A DNA stretch of 64,000 nt from CALFCX01 sp041650595. GTDB taxonomy: Bacteria; Margulisbacteria; WOR-1; JAKLHX01. Shown in pieces: positions 8,636 through 16,943 of the stretch. The notes beneath the pieces were generated by a model. That model saw only the letters and a list, made by a program, of their open reading frames with translations. It had not been told where the DNA came from and searched no databases. The stretch is from positions 124,001 through 188,000 of the forward strand of contig JBAZKW010000002.1 in NCBI GenBank assembly GCA_041650595.1, given 5' to 3'. Both the position numbers and the translations under genes were made by a program. How positions within the stretch are numbered: position 1 is the first letter of the stretch; each line of letters starts with the position of its first letter.

Positions 8636-8716
8636 GAGCTGAAGAACTGAAGCGCTGAAGCAAGGCAAATATCCTGTCTTATACTTCAGCTCTTCAGCCT
8701 TCAGCACTTCAGAGCT
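8636..8716. repeat. CTGAAG inverted repeat, copy 1
   Basis: Three CTGAAG units (8639-8660) face four CTTCAG units (8684-8712) across a short spacer, so the transcript can fold into a long hairpin. It fills the gap between the rubrerythrin stop and the glycosylase start. A second copy lies at 21551-21612. Function could be terminator, mRNA-stabilising hairpin or small mobile repeat. Confidence 0.8.
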
Positions 8717-8717
8717 C

Positions 8718-9296
8718 TTAATAATTCTCGCACAACACTTCGTAATACGCTTGAGGGTGGGCGCATGCCGGGCATTCTTTTGGTGCGTCTGGCCCTTCAT
8801 GAACATATCCGCAGTTGCGGCAACGCCATTTAACAGGCTTGTCCTTCTTGAACACTTTCCCTTCTTTCACATTAGCAAGAAGCTTTCTGTATCTTTTTTC
8901 ATGTTCGGCCTCGACTTCGGCTATTTCCCTGAACTGTGTTGCAACATCAGGGAATCCTTCCTGATCGGCTGTATCGGCTGCTTCTTTATAAAGCACGGTC
9001 CATTCCAATTTTTCGCCCGCAGCCGCAGCCTCGAGGTTTTGAGCGGTTACCCCTATCACTCCGGAAGGATAAGAAGCTTCGATTTTCAGATCTCCTCCCT
9101 CGAGAAGTTTAAAATATCTTTTAGCATGCTCTTTTTCATTTTCGGCAGTATCCAAGAATATAGCAGAAATCTGTTCATACCCTTCTTTTTTTGCTACAGA
9201 GGCAAAATACGTATACCTGTTACGCGCCTGTGATTCACCAGCGAACGATGCAAGCAGGTTTTTCTCTGTCTTGGTCCCTTTTATCGATTTGGTCAT
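8718..9296 (-). CDS. rbr: Rubrerythrin
   Basis: The 192-residue protein has an N-terminal ferritin-like diiron domain with ENEKEH and EVEAEHEKRY Glu/His motifs and GESQARNRYTYFA near residue 15. A C-terminal rubredoxin domain follows (WRCRNCGYVHEG...CPACAHPQAYYEV), holding one iron in four Cys. Rubrerythrin reduces hydrogen peroxide in the cytoplasm of anaerobes using electrons from rubredoxin. It is last in a minus-strand run with superoxide reductase, rubredoxin and a flavodiiron protein, which together remove superoxide, peroxide and oxygen. A REP-like hairpin lies between it and the superoxide reductase gene. Confidence 0.97.
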   Translation of the reverse strand: MTKSIKGTKTEKNLLASFAGESQARNRYTYFASVAKKEGYEQISAIFLDTAENEKEHAKRYFKLLEGGDLKIEASYPSGVIGVTAQNLEAAAAGEKLEWTVLYKEAADTADQEGFPDVATQFREIAEVEAEHEKRYRKLLANVKEGKVFKKDKPVKWRCRNCGYVHEGPDAPKECPACAHPQAYYEVLCENY

Positions 9297-9326
9297 TGGT
9301 TTTGTTTCCTTTCTATTTTAATTGTC

Positions 9327-9355
9327 ATTGCGAGGGGCTTTAGCCCCGAAGCAAT
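9327..9355. repeat. REP-like palindrome ATTGC-GAGGGGCTTTAGCCCC-GAAGCAAT
   Basis: An inner perfect stem GGGGCT/AGCCCC lies within an outer ATTGC/GCAAT stem. It has the form of the widespread GTCATTGCGAG...GAAGCAATCC repetitive extragenic palindromes. It sits between the rubrerythrin and superoxide reductase genes. Confidence 0.7.
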
Positions 9356-9363
9356 CCCAATGT

Positions 9364-9744
9364 CTACGCTTTCCACAAACCGTGGAGATTGCAATATTCT
9401 CTGGCAGTAATCGACCCGTCTGCCAATTTAAACACCGCTTCAGGCACTATCCCCGGTTTAAGAAATTCTCTGTAGGACTTGCTTCCTGCTATCGCTTGCA
9501 CCCATTCAATATAATGTTTCTCCTCCATCGGATGCGCAACGGAACCGATCTTGACTTTGTATCCGTCAGTAACCTTTTCTACCACAGGAACGTGCTTTTC
9601 TTTGGCTGCATCGGTAGTGTTGGCCACAAGAAGGTTCATCGGCTGCCCGCAGCAAACCAATTCCCCTCCGCCAACATGCAAAACTTCGACTATATTCCCG
9701 CAAACCCCGCATTTATACACTTCCAGTCTTTCTTTTACGGCCAT
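9364..9744 (-). CDS. dfx: Desulfoferrodoxin (superoxide reductase)
   Basis: The 126-residue protein has an N-terminal desulforedoxin domain (YKCGVCGNIVEVLHVGGGELVCC) that binds a rubredoxin-like iron. The catalytic neelaredoxin domain has its ligands visible: EKHVPVVE, IGSVAHPMEEKHYIEW, and C-terminal REYCNLHGLW supplying Cys and His. It reduces superoxide to peroxide without making oxygen, taking electrons from rubredoxin, which is encoded just upstream. The peroxide can then pass to rubrerythrin, encoded just downstream. Both iron sites appear complete, so this is the two-iron class. Confidence 0.97.
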   Translation of the reverse strand: MAVKERLEVYKCGVCGNIVEVLHVGGGELVCCGQPMNLLVANTTDAAKEKHVPVVEKVTDGYKVKIGSVAHPMEEKHYIEWVQAIAGSKSYREFLKPGIVPEAVFKLADGSITAREYCNLHGLWKA

Positions 9745-9780
9745 GAGATTTTCTCCTTTCTATTCGGATCGTTCTCCCGA

Positions 9781-9811
9781 AGGGCAGCTTGTAAGATGCC
9801 TCTACAATATT
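9781..9811. repeat. Degenerate REP-like palindrome with CTCTACAAT tail
   Basis: AGGGCA faces TGCCTC around TTGTAA, followed by TACAATATTTTA. The tail matches those of the palindromes at 31499 and 38507, so it is a decayed member of the same family. It is located at the rubredoxin stop codon. Confidence 0.55.
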
Positions 9812-9973
9812 TTATTTCACTTCCTTGAATTGGTCCTTACTTGCCCCGCATACGGGACAGACCCAGGTGTCCGGTATCTGTTCAAAAGATGTCCCGGGAG
9901 CTATTCCTCCATCGGGATCCCCTTTTACCGGATCATATATATAGCCGCAGACTGTACATTCATATTTTTTCAT
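9812..9973 (-). CDS. rd: Rubredoxin
   Basis: This 53-residue reading frame encodes a complete rubredoxin: MKKYECTVCGYIYDPVKG at the start and TWVCPVCGASKDQFKEV at the end, with the two CxxC pairs that bind one iron. It has the standard length for the family. It carries electrons to the superoxide reductase, rubrerythrin and the flavodiiron protein encoded around it. The start is preceded by AGGAGAAAG. It lies 53 bp after the glycosyltransferase-like gene and 67 bp before desulfoferrodoxin. Confidence 0.96.
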   Translation of the reverse strand: MKKYECTVCGYIYDPVKGDPDGGIAPGTSFEQIPDTWVCPVCGASKDQFKEVK

Positions 9974-10026
9974 CGCTTTCTCCTTTCACTTGTTTTCGCA
10001 ATCATGGCAAACTAATCATATCTACT

Positions 10027-10851
10027 CTAAATGACCATTTTTAACAAATCAATCATATTATAACTCTCTTTAAACCTTTTGTAATTTTGATCCCTGATCT
10101 CTTCAATCTTTTTCGGATTTTCAACAAAGTGCTTACATGACTCTAAAATATCTTTATATTCGAACATCGAAAGATCGACTTTTTTGTATGGGTTTATAGG
10201 CGATTCTTCCGAAACTATGAAACATTTATTGTTCAATAGATACGATATCCTTACAACCTCAAGGATCTTGCTTTCAAAACTATGTACATTCAGAATTATT
10301 TTTGCCCTTGAAATGTATTCATCCCTCTCCCTGCCATAAACCCCGAAAAGCACTTTTGTCTTTATCCCGGATATGCCGTCCAGGATAGCTTTTCTTCTCT
10401 CATTCAAGCTCCCATAAAACAATACATCGATATCCTTATCCGCCTTATGTTCTATTGTTTCCAGTTTCTCGTGATAGCCGATCGGCAGATATTTGGCTTT
10501 TAGGCCTAATTCATTTAAAAATGCGATGTTCTCTTTTGAATAATCCCATATTTCTTTTGCGTTGCACAAAATCGGGCTTAACCGGTCGATGAGCCATTTT
10601 CTGTCTGTTGGAAGCTGCTTAAGCTGGTATGGAATATATTTAATACTCTTTAAGGTGCTTGGATCTGGTGCCCATAGGTTTGAACCAAGAACAATATTCA
10701 CCCTGTCCGGATAAAACCCGTTTATGCTGGTTGTGCAATCGTAAGATAAAGACATTAAAGAGCTTTGTAGTAAAAGAGAGACTTCTGCAAACGCATGAGA
10801 ATGATTATAGCCCTCAGGTTGTATTGTGCAGATGTTAAATTTTTCTGGCAT
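10027..10851 (-). CDS. Glycosyltransferase-like protein (GT-B fold)
   Basis: The 274-residue protein resembles small GT-B transferases: IDVLFYGSLNERRKAIL marks the start of the C-terminal half (about residue 145), followed by YISRAKIILNVHS and EVVRISYLLNNKCFIVSEES, which look like the nucleotide-sugar binding region. The N-terminal half is short. Cytoplasmic, no signal peptide. Acceptor and sugar unknown. It sits 11 bp after the flavodiiron protein gene and before rubredoxin, inside the oxygen-defence cluster, where a sugar transferase has no obvious job. Confidence 0.6.
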   Translation of the reverse strand: MPEKFNICTIQPEGYNHSHAFAEVSLLLQSSLMSLSYDCTTSINGFYPDRVNIVLGSNLWAPDPSTLKSIKYIPYQLKQLPTDRKWLIDRLSPILCNAKEIWDYSKENIAFLNELGLKAKYLPIGYHEKLETIEHKADKDIDVLFYGSLNERRKAILDGISGIKTKVLFGVYGRERDEYISRAKIILNVHSFESKILEVVRISYLLNNKCFIVSEESPINPYKKVDLSMFEYKDILESCKHFVENPKKIEEIRDQNYKRFKESYNMIDLLKMVI

Positions 10852-10862
10852 CCTTTTTATCT

Positions 10863-12041
10863 CTAAAGGGTCGCTCTATGCTTGTTCGAAATTGAAAGGG
10901 CCAATCCCTTTATCTTCTCTATATCCTCAGGCTTCGGATATCCCTTTGCTATTACCGGCTCAATTATTTCAGCTTTTAAATTGGGCATAAGGCCCGTTAT
11001 AGTTTCGACCAGCTTTGATCCCCAACCAAAGGACCCTATCATAGAAACGAACTTCGTTTTTGGCCGCAGGGCATTTGCCAGATACGCGGTATACACTGCC
11101 TGCGGATGAGCTTGTGCCAATACCGCAGAAGCCCCGACAACAACCGTTGCCGCATCCACCAAAGACATTGCAAGCTCTCCGATATCTGTTTTTGGCAGAT
11201 TAAAAGGTTTTGCTTCCACGCCAAGCTTAATAAGTTCGCCCGTAAGATATTCGGCCATTTTTTCTACGCTGCCGTGCATTGACACATAAGGCAGAACCAC
11301 TTCATTCTTCACCGTGTCGCTTGTCCAATCTTTATAGGCTTCGATAATAAATTTTGGCGATTGATAAACCGGCCCATGGCTTGGACAAACTGTTTTAATT
11401 TCATATTGTTCCAGTGTTTTTAGATGGTTTTTTATGCTCGTGCGGAAAGGCATCATTATTTCTGCGTAATATCTTTTTGCCGACTTATAAGTATCAGCCT
11501 CGCTTCCCACAAACAGCTCGCTGGATGCCAAATGAGAGCCCAAAAAATCGCACGAGAAAAGGATTTTATCTTCGTGAAGATATGTAAACATTGTCTCGGG
11601 CCAATGCACCCACGGAGCAATTATAAATTCCAGGGTTTTGCCGCCCAGTGATAGCTTCTCCCTGTCCGATATCACCTCAAATTTCCCGTCGGGTATAAGA
11701 AGCAGGTCTTGCAGCATAGTTTTGCATTTTGCGTTCGTCACAACCTTGGCTTCCGGGAACCAGGCAAGGACATCCGGAATAGACCCGGAATGGTCCTGCT
11801 CGGCATGATGGCAGATTATATAGTCAATTTTCTTTATTCCTAATTCTTTCAGATTTTCTTTTAGCGACTCTTTTTTTCGCGGGTCGACCGTGTCTATTAG
11901 GGCGGTTTTTTCGGAACCTATAACTAGATAAGAATTGTAACTGGTGCCGTCGGGCAGAGGAATAAGTTCATCAAACAGCCTCCTGTCAAAATCTATCGCG
12001 CCGACAGAATATATATCGTCCTTTACTTTTCTTGCGGCCAT
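10863..12041 (-). CDS. fprA: Flavodiiron protein (FprA-type oxygen/NO reductase)
   Basis: The 392-residue protein has an N-terminal metallo-beta-lactamase-like diiron domain with ligands in HHAEQDHSG (about residue 80), WVHWPETM, SCDFLGSH and CPSHGPVY. A C-terminal flavodoxin domain starts near 255, with VVGASAVLAQAHP and IGSFGWGSK. It reduces oxygen to water (or NO to N2O) in the cytoplasm using rubredoxin electrons. It is first in the run fprA - glycosyltransferase - rubredoxin - desulfoferrodoxin - rubrerythrin. GAGGGAAATATT precedes the ATG. Length and domain order are typical. Confidence 0.96.
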   Translation of the reverse strand: MAARKVKDDIYSVGAIDFDRRLFDELIPLPDGTSYNSYLVIGSEKTALIDTVDPRKKESLKENLKELGIKKIDYIICHHAEQDHSGSIPDVLAWFPEAKVVTNAKCKTMLQDLLLIPDGKFEVISDREKLSLGGKTLEFIIAPWVHWPETMFTYLHEDKILFSCDFLGSHLASSELFVGSEADTYKSAKRYYAEIMMPFRTSIKNHLKTLEQYEIKTVCPSHGPVYQSPKFIIEAYKDWTSDTVKNEVVLPYVSMHGSVEKMAEYLTGELIKLGVEAKPFNLPKTDIGELAMSLVDAATVVVGASAVLAQAHPQAVYTAYLANALRPKTKFVSMIGSFGWGSKLVETITGLMPNLKAEIIEPVIAKGYPKPEDIEKIKGLALSISNKHRATL

Positions 12042-12062
12042 AATATTTCCCTCCTTCTGTTT

Positions 12063-12998
12063 TTATCTGGTGCCCAGGAACAAGATCCACAAAGGCAGAT
12101 AAATAATAGCACCTAGTGTGGATATGAGTGTGAGCGAAGCAGTGGTCTCTTTATAAAAATCGTAGCGCTCGCTTAAGACTATCATGGATATTGCAACTGG
12201 CATGGCTGCCATGAGCACGGAGACCGTTGCCGGCAAGCCGGTTATCCCGAAATAAAACATAGAAGCGATCGCGGCTGCGGGCATAATGACCGCTCTCACT
12301 ATACTCAAAATAAGTGCCTTTAAAAGACCCTTGTATTTTCTGCCGTACAGAAAGAGTCCCAACATGAACAATGACACCGTTGCCGTGGTCCCTCCGAGCA
12401 TGTGCAGGGAAGAAGATAAGAATATCGGGAGCCTTATCCTGATCAATGAGAAGGCAAGCCCTAACAAAATAGATAATATCAGAGGGTTCTTGGAAAACTT
12501 TACAGTCAGCGTCTTTGCTGCGGATAAAAATGATGCGCTTCCGATCTTATAGAGCTCCAGCACTAGTATTGTCATAAAAACACCTGTCACCGAGATAGAA
12601 GCGGAAGAAAGTACTGAGAGCCTCTCTGCCGCGATACCGGGAAAAGCAAAAAGCATGAACGGTATTCCGAAAAAGGCATAGCTTCCAAAAACGGTCGAGA
12701 ACACCAAAAAATAGAACTGCTCCTTTTTGAGCCGAAAAACAAAAGAAAGCAACAGATAAAAGAGCACAACCGCAACCGGAGGAATAGCTGTCGCGACCAT
12801 ATAAGACAATACCTGTCTGCTCATCAAGAGTTCCGACATGTTCACGAAAAAAAGCGCCGGCAGTGCGAGGAAGAAAACATAAGAAGAAAATATCTTCTCG
12901 TCTCCGGATTTAAAAATATGAAAATGCCTGGATGCAAAGCCGATCGCTATCAACAAGATTATGGGGACGATAGTTCTTATAATCACTTCAAGCATCAT
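12063..12998 (-). CDS. AEC-family transporter
   Basis: The 311-residue integral membrane protein has about ten helices in two similar halves. MLEVIIRTIVPIILLIAIGF starts the first, and the Pro-containing FFLALPALFFVNMS and AMPVAISMIVLSERYDF are typical of the auxin efflux carrier (AEC) family, which in bacteria exports or imports carboxylates such as malate or lactate. The substrate cannot be read from sequence. Its start overlaps the stop of the flavin reductase gene by four bases, so the two are translationally coupled. It stops 21 bp before fprA. Confidence 0.87.
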   Translation of the reverse strand: MMLEVIIRTIVPIILLIAIGFASRHFHIFKSGDEKIFSSYVFFLALPALFFVNMSELLMSRQVLSYMVATAIPPVAVVLFYLLLSFVFRLKKEQFYFLVFSTVFGSYAFFGIPFMLFAFPGIAAERLSVLSSASISVTGVFMTILVLELYKIGSASFLSAAKTLTVKFSKNPLILSILLGLAFSLIRIRLPIFLSSSLHMLGGTTATVSLFMLGLFLYGRKYKGLLKALILSIVRAVIMPAAAIASMFYFGITGLPATVSVLMAAMPVAISMIVLSERYDFYKETTASLTLISTLGAIIYLPLWILFLGTR

Positions 12999-13513
12999 GA
13001 TTTATTGTCCGGTATATATGTGGGCGCGGCTTTTGGAGATTTGCCGCCTTTAACGAGATGATAAAAATCATAGGTCATCGGCTCCGCGTCGCCAAGGACC
13101 TCGCCACCCGAGATTTTTCCCACGAATATCGTGTGAGTCCCAACGTCCAATTTTGAAACAGCCTTTGCATCGAGCCAGGTAACAGAGTTTTCTATAACTA
13201 CAGGAGTCCCCGAAGGGCTTAATATGTGTTTTATATCTTTGAATTTGTCTAAATCCCTGCCGCTTTTAAATCCGAATTGCCCGATGAATTTCATCGGCGC
13301 TTCTTTTGAAAGCACCGATACCGAAAACACACCGCTTTCGGAAATAAATTCGTGCGTGTAATTTTGTGTATTTATGCAAACGGCTATCTGTGCCGGCTCG
13401 GAGGTGACCTGAAAGACCGTATTTGCTATCTGTCCGTTGATAGAACCATCGTTTTTCCTTGAAGATATGATATAAACGCCGTAGTTTATTTTTCTAAGCG
13501 CATTTAGGTCCAT
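12995..13513 (-). CDS. Flavin reductase-domain flavoprotein
   Basis: The 172-residue protein has the FMN-binding split-barrel pattern of flavin reductase-like proteins: YGVYIISSRKNDGSINGQIA near the N-terminus, TSEPAQIAVCINTQNYTHE, and GVFSVSVLSKEAP. Anaerobe members include high-molecular-weight rubredoxin domains and partners of flavodiiron proteins. Here it may feed electrons to the oxygen-defence cluster downstream (inference). An extended -10 element, TGTTATAAT, is visible about 20 bp upstream of the start. It is coupled by a 4-bp overlap to the AEC transporter gene. Confidence 0.85.
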   Translation of the reverse strand: MDLNALRKINYGVYIISSRKNDGSINGQIANTVFQVTSEPAQIAVCINTQNYTHEFISESGVFSVSVLSKEAPMKFIGQFGFKSGRDLDKFKDIKHILSPSGTPVVIENSVTWLDAKAVSKLDVGTHTIFVGKISGGEVLGDAEPMTYDFYHLVKGGKSPKAAPTYIPDNKS

Positions 13514-13587
13514 AAGTAAAGAGATTATAACATGTAAAGGGATTTAGCCGATCTTGAATATCTGGATACCAAGGACAGATTAGGTGT

Positions 13588-14394
13588 TTATTGTTCATCC
13601 TCTGATGGAGAGGGACCACCTATCATTCTACAAACGATCTCAGCTACATCAGGTGGAACAATCGACCATCCGATCTCATCATTTCCCTGAACAAAAGCTT
13701 TGGCAAAGAATTCGGTAATGTTCCCGGCTATCCTTGATAAAGTGAATCTGCTGTTGATTAGAGGAAATATCGCGATGCACCCCCTTATCGTTGAAACATC
13801 GATAGAACGAGGGGCATCAAAGAAATTCAGATAGAAAAATCCTATAAATGCGTCGAGCATGGAATATTGTGAAGGCGGCAGTATCCGGCGGTCCAACCCT
13901 GACAAGAAAGCTTTTACCAGGCTTTCACATCGAATTTTTTCCTGTTGCATCATGATCTCGGCCCCGGTTACGAAATTCTCATCCGTAGGCGCCATCATCC
14001 TTCCGCAAATAGCGTTTACTACCTCATTCCACGAATAATCATCCCCTCGCACCTTAAGTCCGCTGGACCTGAGAATACCCCTGTTCCTCTCGCTTGCGGC
14101 AAAACCCGCCATTTTTTTCGGGATTATGACCAACGGATCTATATAGACTATTTCATTGGCAAACAAAATATTTTTCACTGCTCTTCCGCCTATTTGATCT
14201 ACACACTCCGGTCCGGGGCGAATACGAGCACCAACGATAGATTTACCGCTCATTACCATAAATCCGTGACGCGGGACTCCGGTGAGGAAATCAGGAACTA
14301 CCGGTCGAAAATCCCGGTTTAGATCAGGATAATATGTCCTTAATATTCCGCCTCCCGGCCGTTTTGCGGCTCGTAAATCTATTGTGTTTGCCAT
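13588..14394 (-). CDS. Unrecognised protein, paralogue of the 14463-15194 product
   Basis: I do not recognise this 268-residue protein. It shares scattered identity with the neighbouring gene: VVNAICGRMMAPTDENFVTG here against IMDAICGRLMIANEDNFFGL there, LPPSQYSMLDAFIGFFY against FSPSLYPTLAMMMGQLY, and RIAGNITEFFAKAFV near the C-terminus. The C-terminal two thirds are predominantly helical by composition; no signal peptide or clear membrane segment. It has its own sigma-28-like element with its -10 ending 17 nt before the ATG. It may be a lineage-specific family member; function unknown. Confidence 0.75.
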   Translation of the reverse strand: MANTIDLRAAKRPGGGILRTYYPDLNRDFRPVVPDFLTGVPRHGFMVMSGKSIVGARIRPGPECVDQIGGRAVKNILFANEIVYIDPLVIIPKKMAGFAASERNRGILRSSGLKVRGDDYSWNEVVNAICGRMMAPTDENFVTGAEIMMQQEKIRCESLVKAFLSGLDRRILPPSQYSMLDAFIGFFYLNFFDAPRSIDVSTIRGCIAIFPLINSRFTLSRIAGNITEFFAKAFVQGNDEIGWSIVPPDVAEIVCRMIGGPSPSEDEQ

Positions 14395-14411
14395 AACAAT
14401 TCTCTATATAT

Positions 14412-14439
14412 CCATCGGGAATTTGGAGTGCGGATTTCA
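14412..14439 (-). promoter_or_regulatory. Sigma-28-like promoter element 2 (13588-14394 gene)
   Basis: On the minus strand: TGAAATCC (14432-14439), 12-bp spacer, CCCGATGG (14412-14419). The -35 box is identical to elements 1 and 3; the -10 is the most diverged of the set. The predicted transcript starts about 10 nt before the ATG at 14394. Confidence 0.6.
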
Positions 14440-14462
14440 TTCAGGCACCAGGGCTGTGGTTT

Positions 14463-15194
14463 CTATTTTTCTCTATCAAGCCGGTAACAATAGGAGATCA
14501 TCTTTATTATTCTGCATGCAACTGCGTCGGGGACTAATTTGGCCCCGCAGAATTCCAGGAAACAGACAATAAAAAGATCGGCAATTTCTCCTGCTACTTT
14601 TATAAGCGGCCAGGAATGCCCTAGGTCCTTTAATCTTTCCTGCAAGAAAGCCTTCACAAATGCCTCGTCTATTAACACGGGCCCGTCGCTATAGATCGTA
14701 TACAATTGTCCCATCATCATCGCAAGTGTAGGATAAAGAGAAGGGGAGAATTTCCCTCTTGTGCCTGACTCAAATGCCAATACCGCACGCATAGGATCTA
14801 TGCGCCCCAGCAGCATCAAGCCAAAAAAATTGTCTTCGTTTGCGATCATCAGCCTTCCGCAGATCGCGTCCATTATCTCCAGAGTGGAATATTTCTCCTC
14901 CCTTGTCTCCAGACCGCCTATTTGCAATTTAATACGTAAAGACTTTGATTTTGCACATTCTTCCAACAAATTGATATTCAGCCGTCTTGATCCTGACGAA
15001 AGTTCAAGGATCCCATTTTCAACCAAAAGATTTTTTACTGATTCGCCAAGTCTTCTATTGAGCTGGACGTATCTTCTGATCAGCGGTTGTTGCTGAGCTG
15101 AAAGTCCGCAATATCTTTGCCAGTTTGGCAGATATTTCCTGTCTAACCCGCCGCTGAGCCTAGTTTTTGTACACAAATTGATTGGATTTGGCAT
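14463..15194 (-). CDS. Unrecognised protein, paralogue of the 13588-14394 product
   Basis: The 243-residue protein is not recognised. It aligns with the product of the next gene along its length: shared AICGR core near residue 110, a DNF motif, a PS-Y segment and a helical C-terminus (IKVAGEIADLFIVCFLEFCG, then VPDAVACRIIKMIS). Its N-terminus MPNPINLCTKTRLSGG parallels MANTIDLRAAKRPGGG of the paralogue. Soluble and largely helical by composition. AGGAA precedes the ATG. It is driven by sigma-28-like element 3, directly after a terminator that ends the xylA operon. Confidence 0.75.
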   Translation of the reverse strand: MPNPINLCTKTRLSGGLDRKYLPNWQRYCGLSAQQQPLIRRYVQLNRRLGESVKNLLVENGILELSSGSRRLNINLLEECAKSKSLRIKLQIGGLETREEKYSTLEIMDAICGRLMIANEDNFFGLMLLGRIDPMRAVLAFESGTRGKFSPSLYPTLAMMMGQLYTIYSDGPVLIDEAFVKAFLQERLKDLGHSWPLIKVAGEIADLFIVCFLEFCGAKLVPDAVACRIIKMISYCYRLDREK

Positions 15195-15212
15195 AAATTG
15201 GTTCCTATATCT

Positions 15213-15240
15213 TTATCGAAAATATCAAGCGGGGATTTCA
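15213..15240 (-). promoter_or_regulatory. Sigma-28-like promoter element 3 (14463-15194 gene)
   Basis: Minus strand: TGAAATCC (15233-15240), 12-bp spacer, TTCGATAA (15213-15220). The -10 ends 18 nt before the ATG at 15194, almost the same spacing as elements 2 and 6. It lies just downstream of the xylA terminator hairpin. Confidence 0.72.
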
Positions 15241-15242
15241 AC

Positions 15243-15283
15243 AAAAACAAACAAAAAGGGCCCCGATGGGATCGGGACCCTTT
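15243..15283 (-). terminator. Intrinsic terminator after the xylA-like gene
   Basis: A 13-bp stem, AAAGGG(T)CCCGAT pairing with ATCGGG(G)CCCTTT around a 3-nt loop (15255-15283, one wobble pair), is followed on the minus strand by a T-rich tract with TTTTTG. It lies 24 bp after the xylA stop, separating the rhaA-xylA operon from element 3. Confidence 0.85.
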
Positions 15284-15306
15284 CTACTTAACAGAACTGA
15301 ATCTGT

Positions 15307-16860
15307 CTACTGACCTAATCCATAAGTACCAAACGCCCCTGAAATTGCTGCAAAGAGCGCAAGATCTCTCCTGTTTTCAAGCATTTCGATACTGCCAGAA
15401 GGTAATTTGCAAGAAAGTGCCCCTTCATTCTTAAGAGCAAAATCTGCCAAGGACCCAAAATCTCCCCTGAATCGGCCATGAGTTATTGCACGGCCTATCG
15501 CGGTTTGCCAGTCGCCATATCTTTGCGCAACATGGTCCCTAACCACATGGTCTTTTCTCTCCAGTTTTGCCAGCATAAATGCTGCAGTCAGAGTGTCCGC
15601 CGTCTTTATCATGCCATGGAAAAGATCACCTGGAAAATCCGTAGATGTCCTTCTTAATTTGGCATCGATATTCATAAGACCATTGGTAAACCCGCCCTTT
15701 TCTCTGAGTTCGATCACCTTCCTCATGACAGCCAGTGCAGTCATAAAATCAGTGAACTTATCAACATCATATCCTATTCCGAATTCTCCGCAATTTATAT
15801 CAATGGACCCGAGTTGCATGCCGGCAACATCAAGCTGTTCCTCCGCTGAAAGCAATGCAAGCTCTCCATGGTTTGGCTCAAAGTTTATCTTGATATCGTT
15901 TTCCAAACCATATTTGATAAGGAATCCTTGCACTACTTCGATCTCTCTGTCATATTGATGCATTGTCGGCTCAAACGCTTTGGGCTCTATCCAGAATTCC
16001 CCCTCAAAACCCATTTTTCTTGCCATCGCTATTACTTCTTTCAAGAATAACGCAAGATGTTCTTTTTCAACATCCGTAAGAGTATTTACCAGGTTTATGA
16101 ACCCTTCTCTTCCACCCCAGAAAACCAATGCTTTTCCTCCCAGTTTGATTGCATTCTTCACGGTTTGCTTGCACTGAGCAACTGCCCTCATAAACGGCCA
16201 TGTCTTTGGAGCTGTGGCGGCGCCTTCCATATATATCGGAAGCACAAAGAGCTGATTTGTTGTCCAGCCAAGCTTGACACCTGTAGATCTCTGCAACCCT
16301 TTAGCGATATCTGTTAGAAAATTAAGTTTTGTCCTCATATTTTTAAGAGTATCATCTCCGCTTATCAGATCGTAATCATGAAATGCCCAAAATGGGAAAC
16401 CGATCTTTTCCATCAATTCAAACGAACCGCCAAGCTTGACGACTGCTTGTGCAAGCGGATCATACATATTATCCCAAGGCCTAGATAGAGTGCCACCACC
16501 AAAAGGATCGGACAGATCATTGTTCATCGCATGCCAGAATGCCACGCATAGTTTTAAGTGATCTCTCAAAGCCTTTCCGTCAACCATCATGTCAGGATTA
16601 TATAATTTGTACGAAAGGGGATTTTTTGATGTTGGGCCTTCATACTTTAGTGACGGTGTATCATAAAATATTTGTCCCGCAAATGCCTTTTCCAGCATTG
16701 CCCTGTCTGACCTTACCGCTTGCGTAACCAAATCTCTTCTCGTAGCAGCTTTCAAAGGCAATTTGCCTACTTTCAAATTATCCAATATTCTCGAACTCAT
16801 GGCTGCTCGCGACATCAACGGACTATCCATTACTTTTCTTGCTTGTATTAAAACTGCCAT
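15307..16860 (-). CDS. xylA: Xylose isomerase with N-terminal extension
   Basis: The 517-residue protein carries the full class II xylose isomerase active site: FHDYD (catalytic His/Asp), WGGREGF, EPKAFEP with metal Glu and Lys, FEPNHGE, SIDIN, YDVDKF and NIDAKLRR. It interconverts aldose and ketose (xylose/xylulose or glucose/fructose) with two divalent metals. The family is usually about 440 residues; here about 60-80 extra residues, basic and Ala/Leu-rich (MAVLIQARKVMDSPLMSRAA), precede the barrel. AGGAGGAAA precedes the start. It is second in an operon with rhaA, 83 bp apart. Real substrate uncertain. Confidence 0.9.
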   Translation of the reverse strand: MAVLIQARKVMDSPLMSRAAMSSRILDNLKVGKLPLKAATRRDLVTQAVRSDRAMLEKAFAGQIFYDTPSLKYEGPTSKNPLSYKLYNPDMMVDGKALRDHLKLCVAFWHAMNNDLSDPFGGGTLSRPWDNMYDPLAQAVVKLGGSFELMEKIGFPFWAFHDYDLISGDDTLKNMRTKLNFLTDIAKGLQRSTGVKLGWTTNQLFVLPIYMEGAATAPKTWPFMRAVAQCKQTVKNAIKLGGKALVFWGGREGFINLVNTLTDVEKEHLALFLKEVIAMARKMGFEGEFWIEPKAFEPTMHQYDREIEVVQGFLIKYGLENDIKINFEPNHGELALLSAEEQLDVAGMQLGSIDINCGEFGIGYDVDKFTDFMTALAVMRKVIELREKGGFTNGLMNIDAKLRRTSTDFPGDLFHGMIKTADTLTAAFMLAKLERKDHVVRDHVAQRYGDWQTAIGRAITHGRFRGDFGSLADFALKNEGALSCKLPSGSIEMLENRRDLALFAAISGAFGTYGLGQ

Positions 16861-16943
16861 TGTTTTTTCCTCCTGTTTTCTTATTTTTTATTCTTCCGGG
16901 TTTCTTTTATTACCTCGCCAAAATGTTTTTCCTTTTACACCTC

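Noticed and set aside
8628..8663. N-terminal 12 residues of the DNA glycosylase frame
   Set aside because: They are encoded by the CTGAAG repeat and precede the family's N-terminus.
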